Shown piece after piece: positions 1 to 7,594 of a DNA stretch of 38,634 bases (its first letter is position 1; every line of letters begins with the position of its first letter). This DNA comes from a virus. The DNA is taken from positions 1 to 38,634 of IMG/VR virus record IMGVR_UViG_3300044470_000387. One strand, 5' to 3'. Under the pieces are notes generated by a model, which was not told where the DNA came from, searched no databases, and saw only the letters and a list, made by a program, of their open reading frames with translations. Made by a program: the position numbers and the translations under genes.

Positions 1-33
1 CAGCTCCACATCGCATGTAATCGTGTCGCTCAT
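1..33 (-). CDS. 5' end of an unidentified gene (partial)
   Basis: An ATG at 33-31 on the minus strand opens a frame of 11 codons (MSDTITCDVEL) that runs off the left edge. It continues the direction of the lysis/surface module and is preceded by the inverted-repeat element at 43-111, which is where a gene start would be expected. Too little is visible to name a product, and the call depends on the frame staying open beyond the window. Confidence 0.4.
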   Translation of the reverse strand, partial: MSDTITCDVEL

Positions 34-42
34 TTATTTTGA

Positions 43-111
43 ACAGGAGCAAACAGAGAAAACAGAGAGCGGGCCGGCTCGTCCCCCTCCGTTCCCTCCG
101 TTATCTCCTGT
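43..111. repeat. ACAGGAG...CTCCTGT inverted-repeat element
   Basis: The element starts with ACAGGAG followed by repeated AACAGAG words and ends with repeated CTCCGTT words and CTCCTGT, so its two halves are imperfect complements. A second copy lies at 28205-28249. It fills the gap between the partial gene at the left edge and the papain-fold hydrolase. It may form a hairpin and act as a terminator, but no clear T-run follows, so I call it a dispersed repeat. Confidence 0.6.
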
Positions 112-122
112 AAAGTTTTGGT

Positions 123-644
123 TCATCGCGTCACCTCATGTCCCGCGCTCTTCAGCAGCGGGCTGCGCGGGATGTCCCGCGGCGGCATCTCCCACGCCGC
201 GCACCGTTCCAGCAGGTTCCGGCCCGCCGTCAGGCACGCCTCAAACACCAGTTCGCTGCAAAACCACCGACTCTTTTGCCACCGGTTCACCGGCTCCCGC
301 GTTATGAACCGGACAATGGCCAGGTAATCGTAGCCCTTGCCCAACTGCCGCACGAGAAAGCGCGCCACTGCCTGCTCTTCCGTAGCCGTGAGCGGCGCCG
401 CAAACTCAAACAAATCCACCCGCGTGCCCGGCGTGTGCGATGTGCTGATATTGCCGGCCAGGCGCACCCCGCCTTCCCACGCCTCGATCACGTTGCCCGC
501 GTGGACATATTTCTCGCTGTCGCCCAGCTTCACCCATTTATCCGCCGTGAACCGCGTTGCGATGTGTGAATACCGCGAGCGCGTCTGCCAGCGTATCAGC
601 CGGCTGATCAGCGACGTTCCCTGGTATGCGCATATTTGAATCAT
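123..644 (-). CDS. Permuted papain-fold (NlpC/P60, YiiX-like) hydrolase, possible endolysin
   Basis: This 173-residue protein has the plan of circularly permuted NlpC/P60 (YiiX/YebB-like) enzymes. An early His occurs in YSHIA (His27) and a later nucleophile in WFCSEL (Cys129), with a conserved IEAWEGGV strand between them. These enzymes cleave amide bonds in peptidoglycan peptides or lipoproteins. In a phage surface/lysis block a cell-wall role is the simplest reading, but the substrate cannot be told. I chose the ATG at 644, where the conserved IQICAYQG strand begins. An in-frame ATG at 680 would add 12 residues encoded by the palindrome at 653-678, which I regard as intergenic. No signal peptide is visible, so export would need a holin or the host. 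Confidence 0.7.
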   Translation of the reverse strand: MIQICAYQGTSLISRLIRWQTRSRYSHIATRFTADKWVKLGDSEKYVHAGNVIEAWEGGVRLAGNISTSHTPGTRVDLFEFAAPLTATEEQAVARFLVRQLGKGYDYLAIVRFITREPVNRWQKSRWFCSELVFEACLTAGRNLLERCAAWEMPPRDIPRSPLLKSAGHEVTR

Positions 645-652
645 TGTTATCC

Positions 653-678
653 GGGTAGGGCGGTGCTGCCGCGCCGCC
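653..678 (+). repeat. GTAGGGCGG palindromic repeat (copy 1)
   Basis: GGGTAGGGCGG, a short loop (TGCTGCCG) and CGCCGCC form a hairpin between the outer-membrane-like gene and the hydrolase gene. It is one of eight copies of the family in this window; the others are at 6877, 6904 (inverted), 26616, 27797, 28006, 35972 and 36835. Confidence 0.8.
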
Positions 679-683
679 ATTCT

Positions 684-1322
684 TTAAAAATCCCGGTCTT
701 GCTGCCGCATGGCGTATTTCGTCCGCAGGTCAATAGCCGCCATGCTCGCCCCGCCATCGCCCCATCTCACGGCAATGTCCACGCCGGCCCAGTTCCCGTC
801 ATACTTGCCGGTGCCCGTCTGATTGCCGTAGAAACCACCGGCAGACACTTCCAGCGGGTTCTTGTTGATCGTCCAGGTGTAAATGGGAATGTTCGCCCCG
901 GCCCGATTGGCGTTCATCAGGTTCCCGCCGTTGTCGCCATTTACCGGCGTGCCCACGGCCGTCACGCCAAAGGGCACGATATAAAAGTTCGTAAACCCAA
1001 AAGCATGGAGCGGATAAACCCTCAATTGAAGCTGGATGCCGCCGGAGATGTTGTAAGTGGATCCGGCCTGGCCCCTGGCCCACTGATGGTTGATGCCGCC
1101 GATGATGGCAAAGTTATTATTGAAGTTGAAAGCCCCGATCAGGCCAGCGGAATCCGCGTTGCCGGTCAGCTTGCGTTCGGCGAACCCCGCATAGACCATA
1201 TTGCTCGACCCGAGCGTATCTTTCCACAGGTTATTCAGGTCATCTTGAAACGTCTGTGCCCGCGCATTGCCGCCCGTGGCCAGCATGGCCGCCACGCCGA
1301 TGATTGAGAGTAGTTTCTTCAT
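684..1322 (-). CDS. Secreted, outer-membrane-beta-barrel-like protein
   Basis: This 212-residue protein starts with a clear Sec signal peptide (MKKLLSIIGVAAMLATGG, then an ARA-Q cleavage region). The rest has many short alternating strands rich in Gly, Asn and aromatic residues (NFNNNFAIIGGI, FTNFYIVPFG, DIAVRWGDGG), as in small outer-membrane beta-barrels. No family is recognised with certainty. Its start overlaps the stop of the upstream small membrane protein at 1319-1322, so the two are probably translationally coupled. Phage-encoded outer-membrane proteins such as Lom alter the lysogen surface or exclude other phages. That role is only inferred from position beside the spike and lysis genes. 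Confidence 0.6.
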   Translation of the reverse strand: MKKLLSIIGVAAMLATGGNARAQTFQDDLNNLWKDTLGSSNMVYAGFAERKLTGNADSAGLIGAFNFNNNFAIIGGINHQWARGQAGSTYNISGGIQLQLRVYPLHAFGFTNFYIVPFGVTAVGTPVNGDNGGNLMNANRAGANIPIYTWTINKNPLEVSAGGFYGNQTGTGKYDGNWAGVDIAVRWGDGGASMAAIDLRTKYAMRQQDRDF

Positions 1323-1561
1323 GGTTTGATTTCCGTTGGTTGTGCCGGGGTCGCCGGCGGTTTAGGTTTGCCGACAAACAAATGGAAAAGAAACGGGATT
1401 GCCCCGCCCGTTCTGGTGTCACAATAAGTTTGGACGGTTGACCAGTTAACATGCGTGATGTAGGTGATGAGGATGGCGACTGCCGGCCAGTGCAGTTGAA
1501 TTGCGGCAGGCATTGCATTGCCGATTTGGTTCAAGATGGGAATTGCGTTTGTCGGTTCCAT
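1319..1561 (-). CDS. Small hydrophobic protein, holin candidate
   Basis: An 80-residue protein with a hydrophobic span at about residues 18-37 (AAIQLHWPAVAILITYITHV) and a second weaker one near residues 54-62 (AIPFLFHLF), ending in a Pro-rich hydrophilic tail. Size, hydrophobicity and position between a coiled-coil membrane protein and a cell-wall hydrolase fit a holin or a pinholin partner. Holins have no conserved sequence signature, so this is a contextual call. It is followed by the secreted barrel-like protein with a 4-base overlap. Confidence 0.45.
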   Translation of the reverse strand: MEPTNAIPILNQIGNAMPAAIQLHWPAVAILITYITHVNWSTVQTYCDTRTGGAIPFLFHLFVGKPKPPATPAQPTEIKP

Positions 1562-1570
1562 AATTTCAAC

Positions 1571-1807
1571 CTATTTTTTATTAATCAGAAAGTCAAGCAA
1601 CCAGACTACCCCGGCGACAAAGGAAGTTGCCCCGACAACCCTGACCGCAAGTTTGCCGATTGACCTCCGCACGTTCTTGAATTCCTCATCATGAGCGTCG
1701 AGCCGGGTTTCGTGTTTTGCAACCAATGGCAATATGTCATCGAGTTTTTGCTCAACGCGCGCCAGGGTTGCCGGAACAGGTTCGTATTGTTTTGGCATCT
1801 TGTCCAT
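1571..1807 (-). CDS. Coiled-coil protein with C-terminal membrane anchor (XhlA-like architecture)
   Basis: This 78-residue protein has a heptad-like helix at about residues 15-50 (VEQKLDDILPLVAKHETRLD) and one C-terminal membrane segment (VVGATSFVAGVVWLLDFLI) followed by NKK. The coiled coil plus C-terminal anchor is the layout of XhlA-type haemolysin/holin accessory proteins found in phage lysis cassettes. A functional link is inferred from layout and neighbours only. A second ATG three codons in (1798) is an alternative start. Confidence 0.55.
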   Translation of the reverse strand: MDKMPKQYEPVPATLARVEQKLDDILPLVAKHETRLDAHDEEFKNVRRSIGKLAVRVVGATSFVAGVVWLLDFLINKK

Positions 1808-1827
1808 TCACCCTTTCGTTGGTTGTT

Positions 1828-2037
1828 TCATGCGAGTGTAGCCAGTTGCATCCAAATGGCAAACCGCATCAGTTCGGCTACACAGGCGCAGCCAGTCTTG
1901 CGTAGGATTCGGGCGCGGTGTTCCTCGACGGTCTTTTCGCTGATGCCGAGGTCGGCAGCGATGGCAACCCCCTTTTTGCCAGCCAACATGCCATTAGCCA
2001 CTTGCACTTGTCGTTGGGTTAAAAATGGGCGTCTCAT
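1828..2037 (-). CDS. Stand-alone LuxR/GerE-type helix-turn-helix protein
   Basis: The 69 residues are almost entirely a GerE domain: LTQRQVQVANGMLAGKKG, then IAADLGISEKTVEEHR and ILRKTGC, matching the usual LTxRE...IAxxLxISxxTVxxHxxxIxxK pattern. There is no receiver or ligand-binding domain. The start overlaps the stop of the lipoprotein gene (ATGA at 2037-2034), so it is made from the same transcript as the surface genes. It could tune late or lysogenic surface expression. Its target is unknown. Stand-alone GerE domains occur in phages and mobile elements. Confidence 0.8.
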   Translation of the reverse strand: MRRPFLTQRQVQVANGMLAGKKGVAIAADLGISEKTVEEHRARILRKTGCACVAELMRFAIWMQLATLA

Positions 2038-2597
2038 TTTGACACCGGATTGACCTGGTAAAACCTCTGCCAGTTCGTCACCGAGTCGGTGAAGGTAAGG
2101 TTCGTGATGGACGGCCCAAAATTGTTCCAGCCGGACAGAATGTTGGTTCTGTATTGCGGTTGAAAATGAATTCCTGTGAAGTGCGAACTATCATCGTATT
2201 GAGCCAGTTGTGTATAGAATTTTGAGGCGTCAAACGCCCACGTCCGGGTGGTCACAAACGGCTTTGGGCAACTGATGTTTGATTGCCAGTAAATGCCGTT
2301 CGTCGTGATGAAGTCCAACTTGCACCCGTTGGTCAGGTTTATCCACCACACGACGAGTTTGTTGGTCTTGACGATTGTGGCCTGAACGCCCGCGGCGGCC
2401 AGCGGCACCGTAACAATACTGGTGACGTTGGTTGGTAGCGAGCTTCGCGCTGGCGGCAGCAGGGCTTCCAGTTGGTCTTGCAGCATCACCCGCCGGTCAG
2501 CCCACCCCTGCAACTGTGCCGCTGTAGGCTTTGGCACGGGCCTGGTCGCGCAGCCAGCCAGCAACAGGCAAACCAAGATTGAGAAGATGCATTTCAT
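2034..2597 (-). CDS. Lipoprotein of unknown function
   Basis: The N-terminus MKCIFSILVCLLLAGC is a type II signal peptide with the lipobox LAGC, so Cys16 should be lipidated. The mature 172 residues carry a short helical region (LQGWADRRVMLQDQLEALLP) and then an Asn/Thr-rich beta region ending in WQRFYQVNPVSK. It shares an ATGA overlap with the membrane protein upstream, and AAAGGAG lies just before the start, one of the few good Shine-Dalgarno sequences in the window. Superinfection exclusion or an outer spanin-like role are possible, but nothing in the sequence proves either. Confidence 0.65.
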   Translation of the reverse strand: MKCIFSILVCLLLAGCATRPVPKPTAAQLQGWADRRVMLQDQLEALLPPARSSLPTNVTSIVTVPLAAAGVQATIVKTNKLVVWWINLTNGCKLDFITTNGIYWQSNISCPKPFVTTRTWAFDASKFYTQLAQYDDSSHFTGIHFQPQYRTNILSGWNNFGPSITNLTFTDSVTNWQRFYQVNPVSK

Positions 2598-3640
2598 GGT
2601 GCTTCTCCTTTCTGGAAATCACTCAACTGCATCAGGCCCAAGGGCAGCAATTCGTAAAAGCACCGGAACTCAATTAAGTTACCCGCAAAAATTTGACCAG
2701 CCACAAAGACAAACGCCACCAGTTTAAGGGCCACGCGGCCCGGCAGTATCAGCATCATAAAGAGCAGTCCGCAGTTCGTGAATAATGGGCTGTTCAGGTG
2801 AAATGAAAAGAGTTCGCCTAAATTATATTTTACGTGCTGCAATCCCAGGGTGATGACGCTGGCGGTGTCATTGGCTTCATTGAATGGAAGCAGGATGGTG
2901 GTTGCTCCGCTGGCATACATGAGGAATTTACGGCAGATAACAAAAGAGAGCACGAGGGCGGCGAAACCGAGCAGCCGCTTTCTCCATGACCACGGCCCAA
3001 ACAAAATAAGTAAGGCGCAGACGAGTCCGGTTTCTTTGAATAAGGAGGCCAAGAAAACTACAGCCATCAATGGCCGGTATTCACCTTTCAGGAACACGAG
3101 AACAGCCCAAGTGAATAAACACAGGCTGGGCATGTCCCACGGCAGCCACCAACTTCCGGCTGGAACCGTCAGGTTATACATCAATCCGGCGAAGGTGCCG
3201 AACATCAGGAAAACAGCATCGGGCCGGTAATAGATAAACAGCCCAAAGAGCAGCGCGACCCATCCGGTTTGATAGAGGCCAAAGGAAATCTGCAACGGGT
3301 TAAAAGCATAACCATTCCACCAGACAAGAACAGGCCGTCCTTGCTGCAATAGCTTTTGAGCACGGGAAAAGGTCATGTCCCATATCTTGCCGGAAACAAA
3401 CTGGGGAGCTACACGGGTGGTGAAAATGGGGAATTCCCGTTCATAGTTCTCACCTTTGAAATTGAGGGGGTGGTGACTGAGGCGGGTAAAGAGGTAAACG
3501 TTCGTGCAACTAAAATCGTAGCCGCGGGGCATGATTACCGGAAGCATCAAAAAAAAGAAATAGACGCAAAGGGACAAGCCGATGAACACCTTTAAGGCGG
3601 TCAGACGAGTCCGCTTCAAAATGGATAGGCTGCGGGTCAT
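2594..3640 (-). CDS. Polytopic membrane protein, GT-C glycosyltransferase-like
   Basis: This 348-residue protein has about nine hydrophobic spans, the first at residues 17-38 (FIGLSLCVYFFFLMLPVIM). A soluble loop of about 70 residues follows, holding charged residues (GYDFSCTN, NYEREFP). The layout resembles GT-C glycosyltransferases and serotype-converting membrane proteins, but no diagnostic catalytic motif is certain. Its ATG overlaps the stop of the spike gene (ATGA at 3640-3637), so it is coupled to a protein carrying an esterase domain. Together they suggest modification of surface glycans. A host-derived membrane protein of another kind remains possible. Confidence 0.55.
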   Translation of the reverse strand: MTRSLSILKRTRLTALKVFIGLSLCVYFFFLMLPVIMPRGYDFSCTNVYLFTRLSHHPLNFKGENYEREFPIFTTRVAPQFVSGKIWDMTFSRAQKLLQQGRPVLVWWNGYAFNPLQISFGLYQTGWVALLFGLFIYYRPDAVFLMFGTFAGLMYNLTVPAGSWWLPWDMPSLCLFTWAVLVFLKGEYRPLMAVVFLASLFKETGLVCALLILFGPWSWRKRLLGFAALVLSFVICRKFLMYASGATTILLPFNEANDTASVITLGLQHVKYNLGELFSFHLNSPLFTNCGLLFMMLILPGRVALKLVAFVFVAGQIFAGNLIEFRCFYELLPLGLMQLSDFQKGEAP

Positions 3641-6600
3641 TGTAATTTATGCGCATGAAGGTGGGCGCTGTTGACCGAAAATGGCGCACCCCCTCCGGCC
3701 AAAACCCTCAAATCAATTTTTGTTCCTGCCGGAAGAAACATAGGCTGTTCCCCCTCAACAAGAATAACAGTTGCCGAACTGCTTATCGCCGATGAATCAT
3801 CGTTGGGACAGCCAACAGAAGCCTGCACGTCATTGGTGCAAACGGCGGAGAAAAATATTCCGTTGTCTCCCCCATCTTCAACATCTAAGGTGTAAGGAAT
3901 TGAAAAGATTCCAGCAGATAAGTTAGTCAATACCCCGAGCACCGCATTGCCGGAAAATCCATTCGTTGAAATACTTGACCAATTCGTAATAACTAAAGCA
4001 GCGGAACTGCCGTAACTGCCGTATATTTCCGATTTGTTGGTGTGGCTCAAGTTGCCCCAAGAATTAAGATTCGTCAGCCCGGAGCCGTTGCCGGTGAAGT
4101 TGGTAGAATATACGTTGTCGCTGTAAGTTGCGCTGACAGGATAAGAGGGAGCGCCCAATGTCTGCTCGGCTCCAGTGTATTGATTTCGGAAATACACCAC
4201 ACCGCCACCGGAGAAGATAGCTATATTGTCGTCAGCAGCATCCATTATGTTTCCACCATAAATATCTGATGAAGCAGCCTTTACTCTAATGTATGGCGTA
4301 TAAATAGTATTTGGGGTAACACCCCCGATATATGGTGGATTCGCAAGGGCTTGGCCTATCAACAAACGAACCTTCCCCTCCGTGACGACTTTCTGATTTT
4401 GGCCTAAAAACGGAGTCGTCAAAATTCCCTCTGCGACCAATTCGTAACCGGCAGCATTCAGATGGATGCCGTCGGAATGTAACGAGGTCGCTATGGTATC
4501 GTTTGCAAAAGCCCAGGCATCCCAGGCATTGTTTGTGTTTGCGGCATTTACCAGATACTTTCGCACGTCAAAATACTTATTGGAATAGAGGACGGACAAG
4601 TAGGTGTTGAGATTTGTAATCTGGTTATAGGTTGCAGTCCCCGCCGATTCATTAGTTTCGTTGATGACCGACAAAATTAAATAGTTGGTGTTCCCCACCA
4701 GGTCCAAGTTTGTCGTCATCGCATTGATGTCGGACAGGACGGTGTTGCTCGACGGATAATTGTTTCTGCCCGACCAGATAATTGTCGGATACACCCACAG
4801 AGAAGGCTTCGTCAAAAAGTTTGTCTTGATGTCTGTTGAACCGGCCCCGCCCACTCCTTGGTTTATTGTTGCCGTGCGCAACATCACACCCAGCACAACC
4901 GGATAACCTAACGCGAACGGGTTTGCATCACTACTGGAACCAGTACCGGCAGTCAACGAATCGCCCCAATAGACATTTGTATTAGACGGCGGCGGGACGC
5001 CGTTGTTTGTAACCAAGCCAACCAAAGTGGCCGCGGCTCCAGAGATGTTGCCGGCGATGCTGCTGCCGGGAATGTTGGTCCGGGTGACACCATCTGACGA
5101 TTCGTCGTCAATCACGCTGTAACAGGCGTAGGCGGCCACGCTGTCGCCGCTGGGTATGCCGGTGGATTTGTGGAACGTGGCCTTGGGCCACGAGTCCAGG
5201 GACGATCCGCCGACGGTGTAGAGAATGAGATTGCCGCTATTGACGTTGTTCGTGACCCAGTAACCGGTGACCGGTTCAATCCATTTGTTTGAACTTACCA
5301 CCCATACATAATTCATGGAGATGGCCAGCGCATCGCCGGAACTTAAAATGCAAATGCGGTTGGTATTCAGCCGATAAACCGGGTTGGTGCCGACCATAAT
5401 ATTAGTGACGATGTTGCCGAACTGGGCGACGGTGCTGTTGTAAAGTGTTATCAATGAGACTCCGGTCTGGGCGGCGGTAGTGCCAATCAGGGCGACGAGG
5501 GTTTGATTGGTGGCCGCCAGTGCGGCCAGCGTCTGCGCGTTCGTGGCGATGGTGGCGCCCACGGCCGCGTTCGTGCCGGCGGCGATCTGCGCCACCAGGC
5601 TGGCGTTGGTAGCCGCCAGCGCGGCCAGCGTCTGCGCGTTCGTGACGATGGTCGCGCCCACAGCCGCGTTCGTGCCGGCGGCGATCTGCGCCACCAGGCT
5701 GGCGTTGGTGGCCGCCAGCGCGGCCAGCGTCTGCGCGTTCGTGGCGATGGTGGTGCCAACGGCCGCGTTCGTGCCGGCGGCGATCTGCGCCACCAGGCTG
5801 GCGTTGGTGGCCGCCAGCGCGGCCAGCGTCTGCGCGTTCGTGGAGATTGTCGCGCCCATGGCCGCGTTCGTGCCGGCGGCGATCTGCGCCACCAGGCTGG
5901 CGTTGGTGGCCGCCAGCGCGGCCAGCGTCTGCGCGTTCGTGGTTATGGTCGCGCCCACAGCCGCGTTCGTGCCGGCCGTAAGTTGAACGGGTGAAACCCC
6001 GCCGGCGGCGATCTGCACCTGCAGCATGTTGCTAGATGAGTTTAAATCCGCCAGAATTTGAGTATTGGTGGCAATGAGCGCGCCAATGGCTGCGTTTGTG
6101 CCGTTGGCCAGCGCCGCCAACGTCTGGGTGTTCGTGGTTATTACCGCCCCGATGGCCGCGTTCGTTCCGGCGGCCAGCATCGCGACCAGGTTCGCGTTGG
6201 TCGCCACCAGCGCCGCCCGGATGAGCGTATTCGTGCCCACCGTAGCGCCGATCGCCGCGTTCGTGCCGTCAGCGAGCATCGCCGCCAGATTCGCATTGGT
6301 GGCGTTGATTTGGGCCACCAGGTTGGTAGTCACCGCATTTGTGCCCCGGTCAAAGCTGTTAGTGGTCGTATAGCCGGACCCGCTTAGAGTGGAATTGATA
6401 AGCGCGGTCAGATTGGTGGTAACATCATTTGTGGCTGAGGCTGGCGGCGGCACATACCCCAGCGCATTCGTCACCTGGTTGAAACTGACGACCGCATTGC
6501 TGCCGCCGGGAATTATTTGGGTCAGATAGACTCCGGGACCGGACCTTAAAACGCCTGGCTGGGTGAAAAAATAGACTGTCGGCCCGGCATCATCAGGTGC

Positions 6601-7077
6601 CCTGAAACAAATTGCCTGGGCCAGATTTGAATTGGTGGCATAATAATCTCCCGGCTCAAACCAATTCGTAGCCCGCCCATCGGCGGCGGGGGTAATGCGC
6701 TTGGGAATGTCCTGGGGCACGGGCGTACCATCAGCCAGCAACGAATCCTGAATCTTGACCACCTTGAAATCATTGGTAATCGGCACACCCGAATAGTTGG
6801 TCCAGGCAAACGAGATGTAAGCTGCAAAAGCGGTTGAGGGTTGAAGGATGAGAGTTGAGAGTAAAAAGGCCAATATGGGTAGGGCGGTGCTGCTGCGCCG
6901 CCAGGCGCCGGGGCACCGGCGCCCTACCGGAAAACCCTCAGCCCTCAACCAACAATTCTTAACCACTGAAGATGCCGCCGCGCGGCCGGGGAGGATCCGC
7001 CGCGCGACGGCTGGAACGGCGTATGGGGAAAGGTTCAATAACCCCACCGCCCGGAGAAAGTTAAAAATCAAATTCAT
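3637..7077 (-). CDS. Tail spike/fibre with repeat stalk and SGNH/GDSL esterase domain
   Basis: This 1,146-residue protein has four visible parts. Residues 1-86 include a hydrophobic stretch ending in AFAA that looks like a signal peptide. Residues about 200-360 hold diverged TNAAIGA/ATNANL repeats. Residues about 364-529 are five near-perfect 33-residue repeats (ATNASLVAQIAAGTNAA). An SGNH hydrolase domain follows at about 700-880: WGDSLTAGTG (Ser block), GVGGAG (Gly block), WSGRNN (Asn block) and SDGIHLNAAG (Asp/His block). A C-terminal beta-rich part follows. Such enzymes deacetylate capsule or O-antigen sugars during adsorption. The gene lies after the head module and is coupled to a polytopic membrane protein. 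The long N-terminus contains dispersed repeats, so the original start may have lain elsewhere. Confidence 0.75.
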   Translation of the reverse strand: MNLIFNFLRAVGLLNLSPYAVPAVARRILPGRAAASSVVKNCWLRAEGFPVGRRCPGAWRRSSTALPILAFLLSTLILQPSTAFAAYISFAWTNYSGVPITNDFKVVKIQDSLLADGTPVPQDIPKRITPAADGRATNWFEPGDYYATNSNLAQAICFRAPDDAGPTVYFFTQPGVLRSGPGVYLTQIIPGGSNAVVSFNQVTNALGYVPPPASATNDVTTNLTALINSTLSGSGYTTTNSFDRGTNAVTTNLVAQINATNANLAAMLADGTNAAIGATVGTNTLIRAALVATNANLVAMLAAGTNAAIGAVITTNTQTLAALANGTNAAIGALIATNTQILADLNSSSNMLQVQIAAGGVSPVQLTAGTNAAVGATITTNAQTLAALAATNASLVAQIAAGTNAAMGATISTNAQTLAALAATNASLVAQIAAGTNAAVGTTIATNAQTLAALAATNASLVAQIAAGTNAAVGATIVTNAQTLAALAATNASLVAQIAAGTNAAVGATIATNAQTLAALAATNQTLVALIGTTAAQTGVSLITLYNSTVAQFGNIVTNIMVGTNPVYRLNTNRICILSSGDALAISMNYVWVVSSNKWIEPVTGYWVTNNVNSGNLILYTVGGSSLDSWPKATFHKSTGIPSGDSVAAYACYSVIDDESSDGVTRTNIPGSSIAGNISGAAATLVGLVTNNGVPPPSNTNVYWGDSLTAGTGSSSDANPFALGYPVVLGVMLRTATINQGVGGAGSTDIKTNFLTKPSLWVYPTIIWSGRNNYPSSNTVLSDINAMTTNLDLVGNTNYLILSVINETNESAGTATYNQITNLNTYLSVLYSNKYFDVRKYLVNAANTNNAWDAWAFANDTIATSLHSDGIHLNAAGYELVAEGILTTPFLGQNQKVVTEGKVRLLIGQALANPPYIGGVTPNTIYTPYIRVKAASSDIYGGNIMDAADDNIAIFSGGGVVYFRNQYTGAEQTLGAPSYPVSATYSDNVYSTNFTGNGSGLTNLNSWGNLSHTNKSEIYGSYGSSAALVITNWSSISTNGFSGNAVLGVLTNLSAGIFSIPYTLDVEDGGDNGIFFSAVCTNDVQASVGCPNDDSSAISSSATVILVEGEQPMFLPAGTKIDLRVLAGGGAPFSVNSAHLHAHKLQ
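5490..5985 (-). repeat. 99-bp coding minisatellite (about five units)
   Basis: Five tandem units of 99 bases encode the 33-residue spike stalk repeat. The units are almost identical at DNA level (recurring CTGCGCGTTCGTGG and GCCACCAGGCTGGCGTTGG), differing mainly at one codon and a few third positions. The flanking repeats toward 6350 are more diverged. This points to recent expansion or homogenisation, which could change stalk length. Confidence 0.9.
6834..6952. repeat. TTGAGGG-type heptamer repeats flanking a palindrome pair
   Basis: Degenerate heptamers lie on both sides of the palindromic pair at 6877-6928: GTTGAGGGTTGAAGGATG on one side and CCCTCAGCCCTCAACC on the other. All are within the spike N-terminal coding region, where the minus strand reads STLILQPSTA. 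Other TTGAGNG loci are at 13978, 14469, 27079, 28487 and 37372. Confidence 0.75.
6877..6928. repeat. Paired inverted GTAGGGCGG palindromes (copies 2 and 3)
   Basis: One palindrome (6877-6902, GGGTAGGG...CGCCGCC) is followed one base later by an inverted copy (6904-6928, ending GCGCCCTACC). This is the head-to-head arrangement seen in BIME-like repeat pairs. The pair lies inside the spike ORF and is translated as the region around FPVGRRCPGAWRR. Confidence 0.8.
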
Positions 7078-7264
7078 GTAAATAAATCCCTGTTGCGCGG
7101 CCCGCCACTTTCCGCCTCCGTCGTTTTACGCAACCCGCCGCGTGTGGGCTCCAGCCCTTATACGCGGGTCATTCGTAATTGAGGGCAGAAGGATGGTGGT
7201 TGAAATTAAAGCGGCGCAAAGCGCCAGCGTGTATTTTGTTTTCATTTTGTATTTTGTTTCAGGG

Positions 7265-7591
7265 TCAGTTGTCTTTTACCGTCAGTTGCATGGCCAAATA
7301 TTTCAGATGCAAACTGGCCGCATTGTCCGGCGCGGCAGCCGGCAGTATTTTGAACCGGGCGCCAAGGGCCGTAACTTCATCGCCCGCCGCCATGTCCACC
7401 GTCCGGTCCAGAATGTGGAACCAGTGGCTGGCCCTCGGATCACGCCCCAGCTCGGTATTCAGTTCCAGGTCGGCCAGCGGCTCAATTTTGGCGCGGAATG
7501 TTTTGCCCGTGCGGAGGTTCTTTGCATCGTCCTCCTCAAAGACGGCGGTGGCGGTCTGGCCCGCCATCGCCATGTCTCGCGCCATGCTCAT
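7265..7591 (-). CDS. Head-tail joining protein candidate
   Basis: This 108-residue protein has a short alpha-helical start and a beta-rich remainder (FRAKIEPLADLELNTELGRD, HILDRTVDMAAGDEVTALG, YLAMQLTVKD). The size and beta-barrel-like pattern suit a head-tail stopper or adaptor, and it is the last gene of the head module before the spike. It follows the signal-peptide protein after only 3 bases. No family motif is diagnostic, so the role is inferred from size and order. The stretch 7078-7264 downstream has no supported gene. Confidence 0.5.
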   Translation of the reverse strand: MSMARDMAMAGQTATAVFEEDDAKNLRTGKTFRAKIEPLADLELNTELGRDPRASHWFHILDRTVDMAAGDEVTALGARFKILPAAAPDNAASLHLKYLAMQLTVKDN

Positions 7592-7594
7592 GAA

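Noticed and set aside
5490-5985. CRISPR-like regular repeats
   Set aside because: The whole 99-base unit is conserved with no unique spacers and encodes a protein repeat in frame.
5503-5994. Long plus-strand frames rich in Arg/Gly or Ala/Val opposite the spike repeats
   Set aside because: They are complements of the 99-bp coding repeat; their repeat pattern follows from the minus-strand gene.
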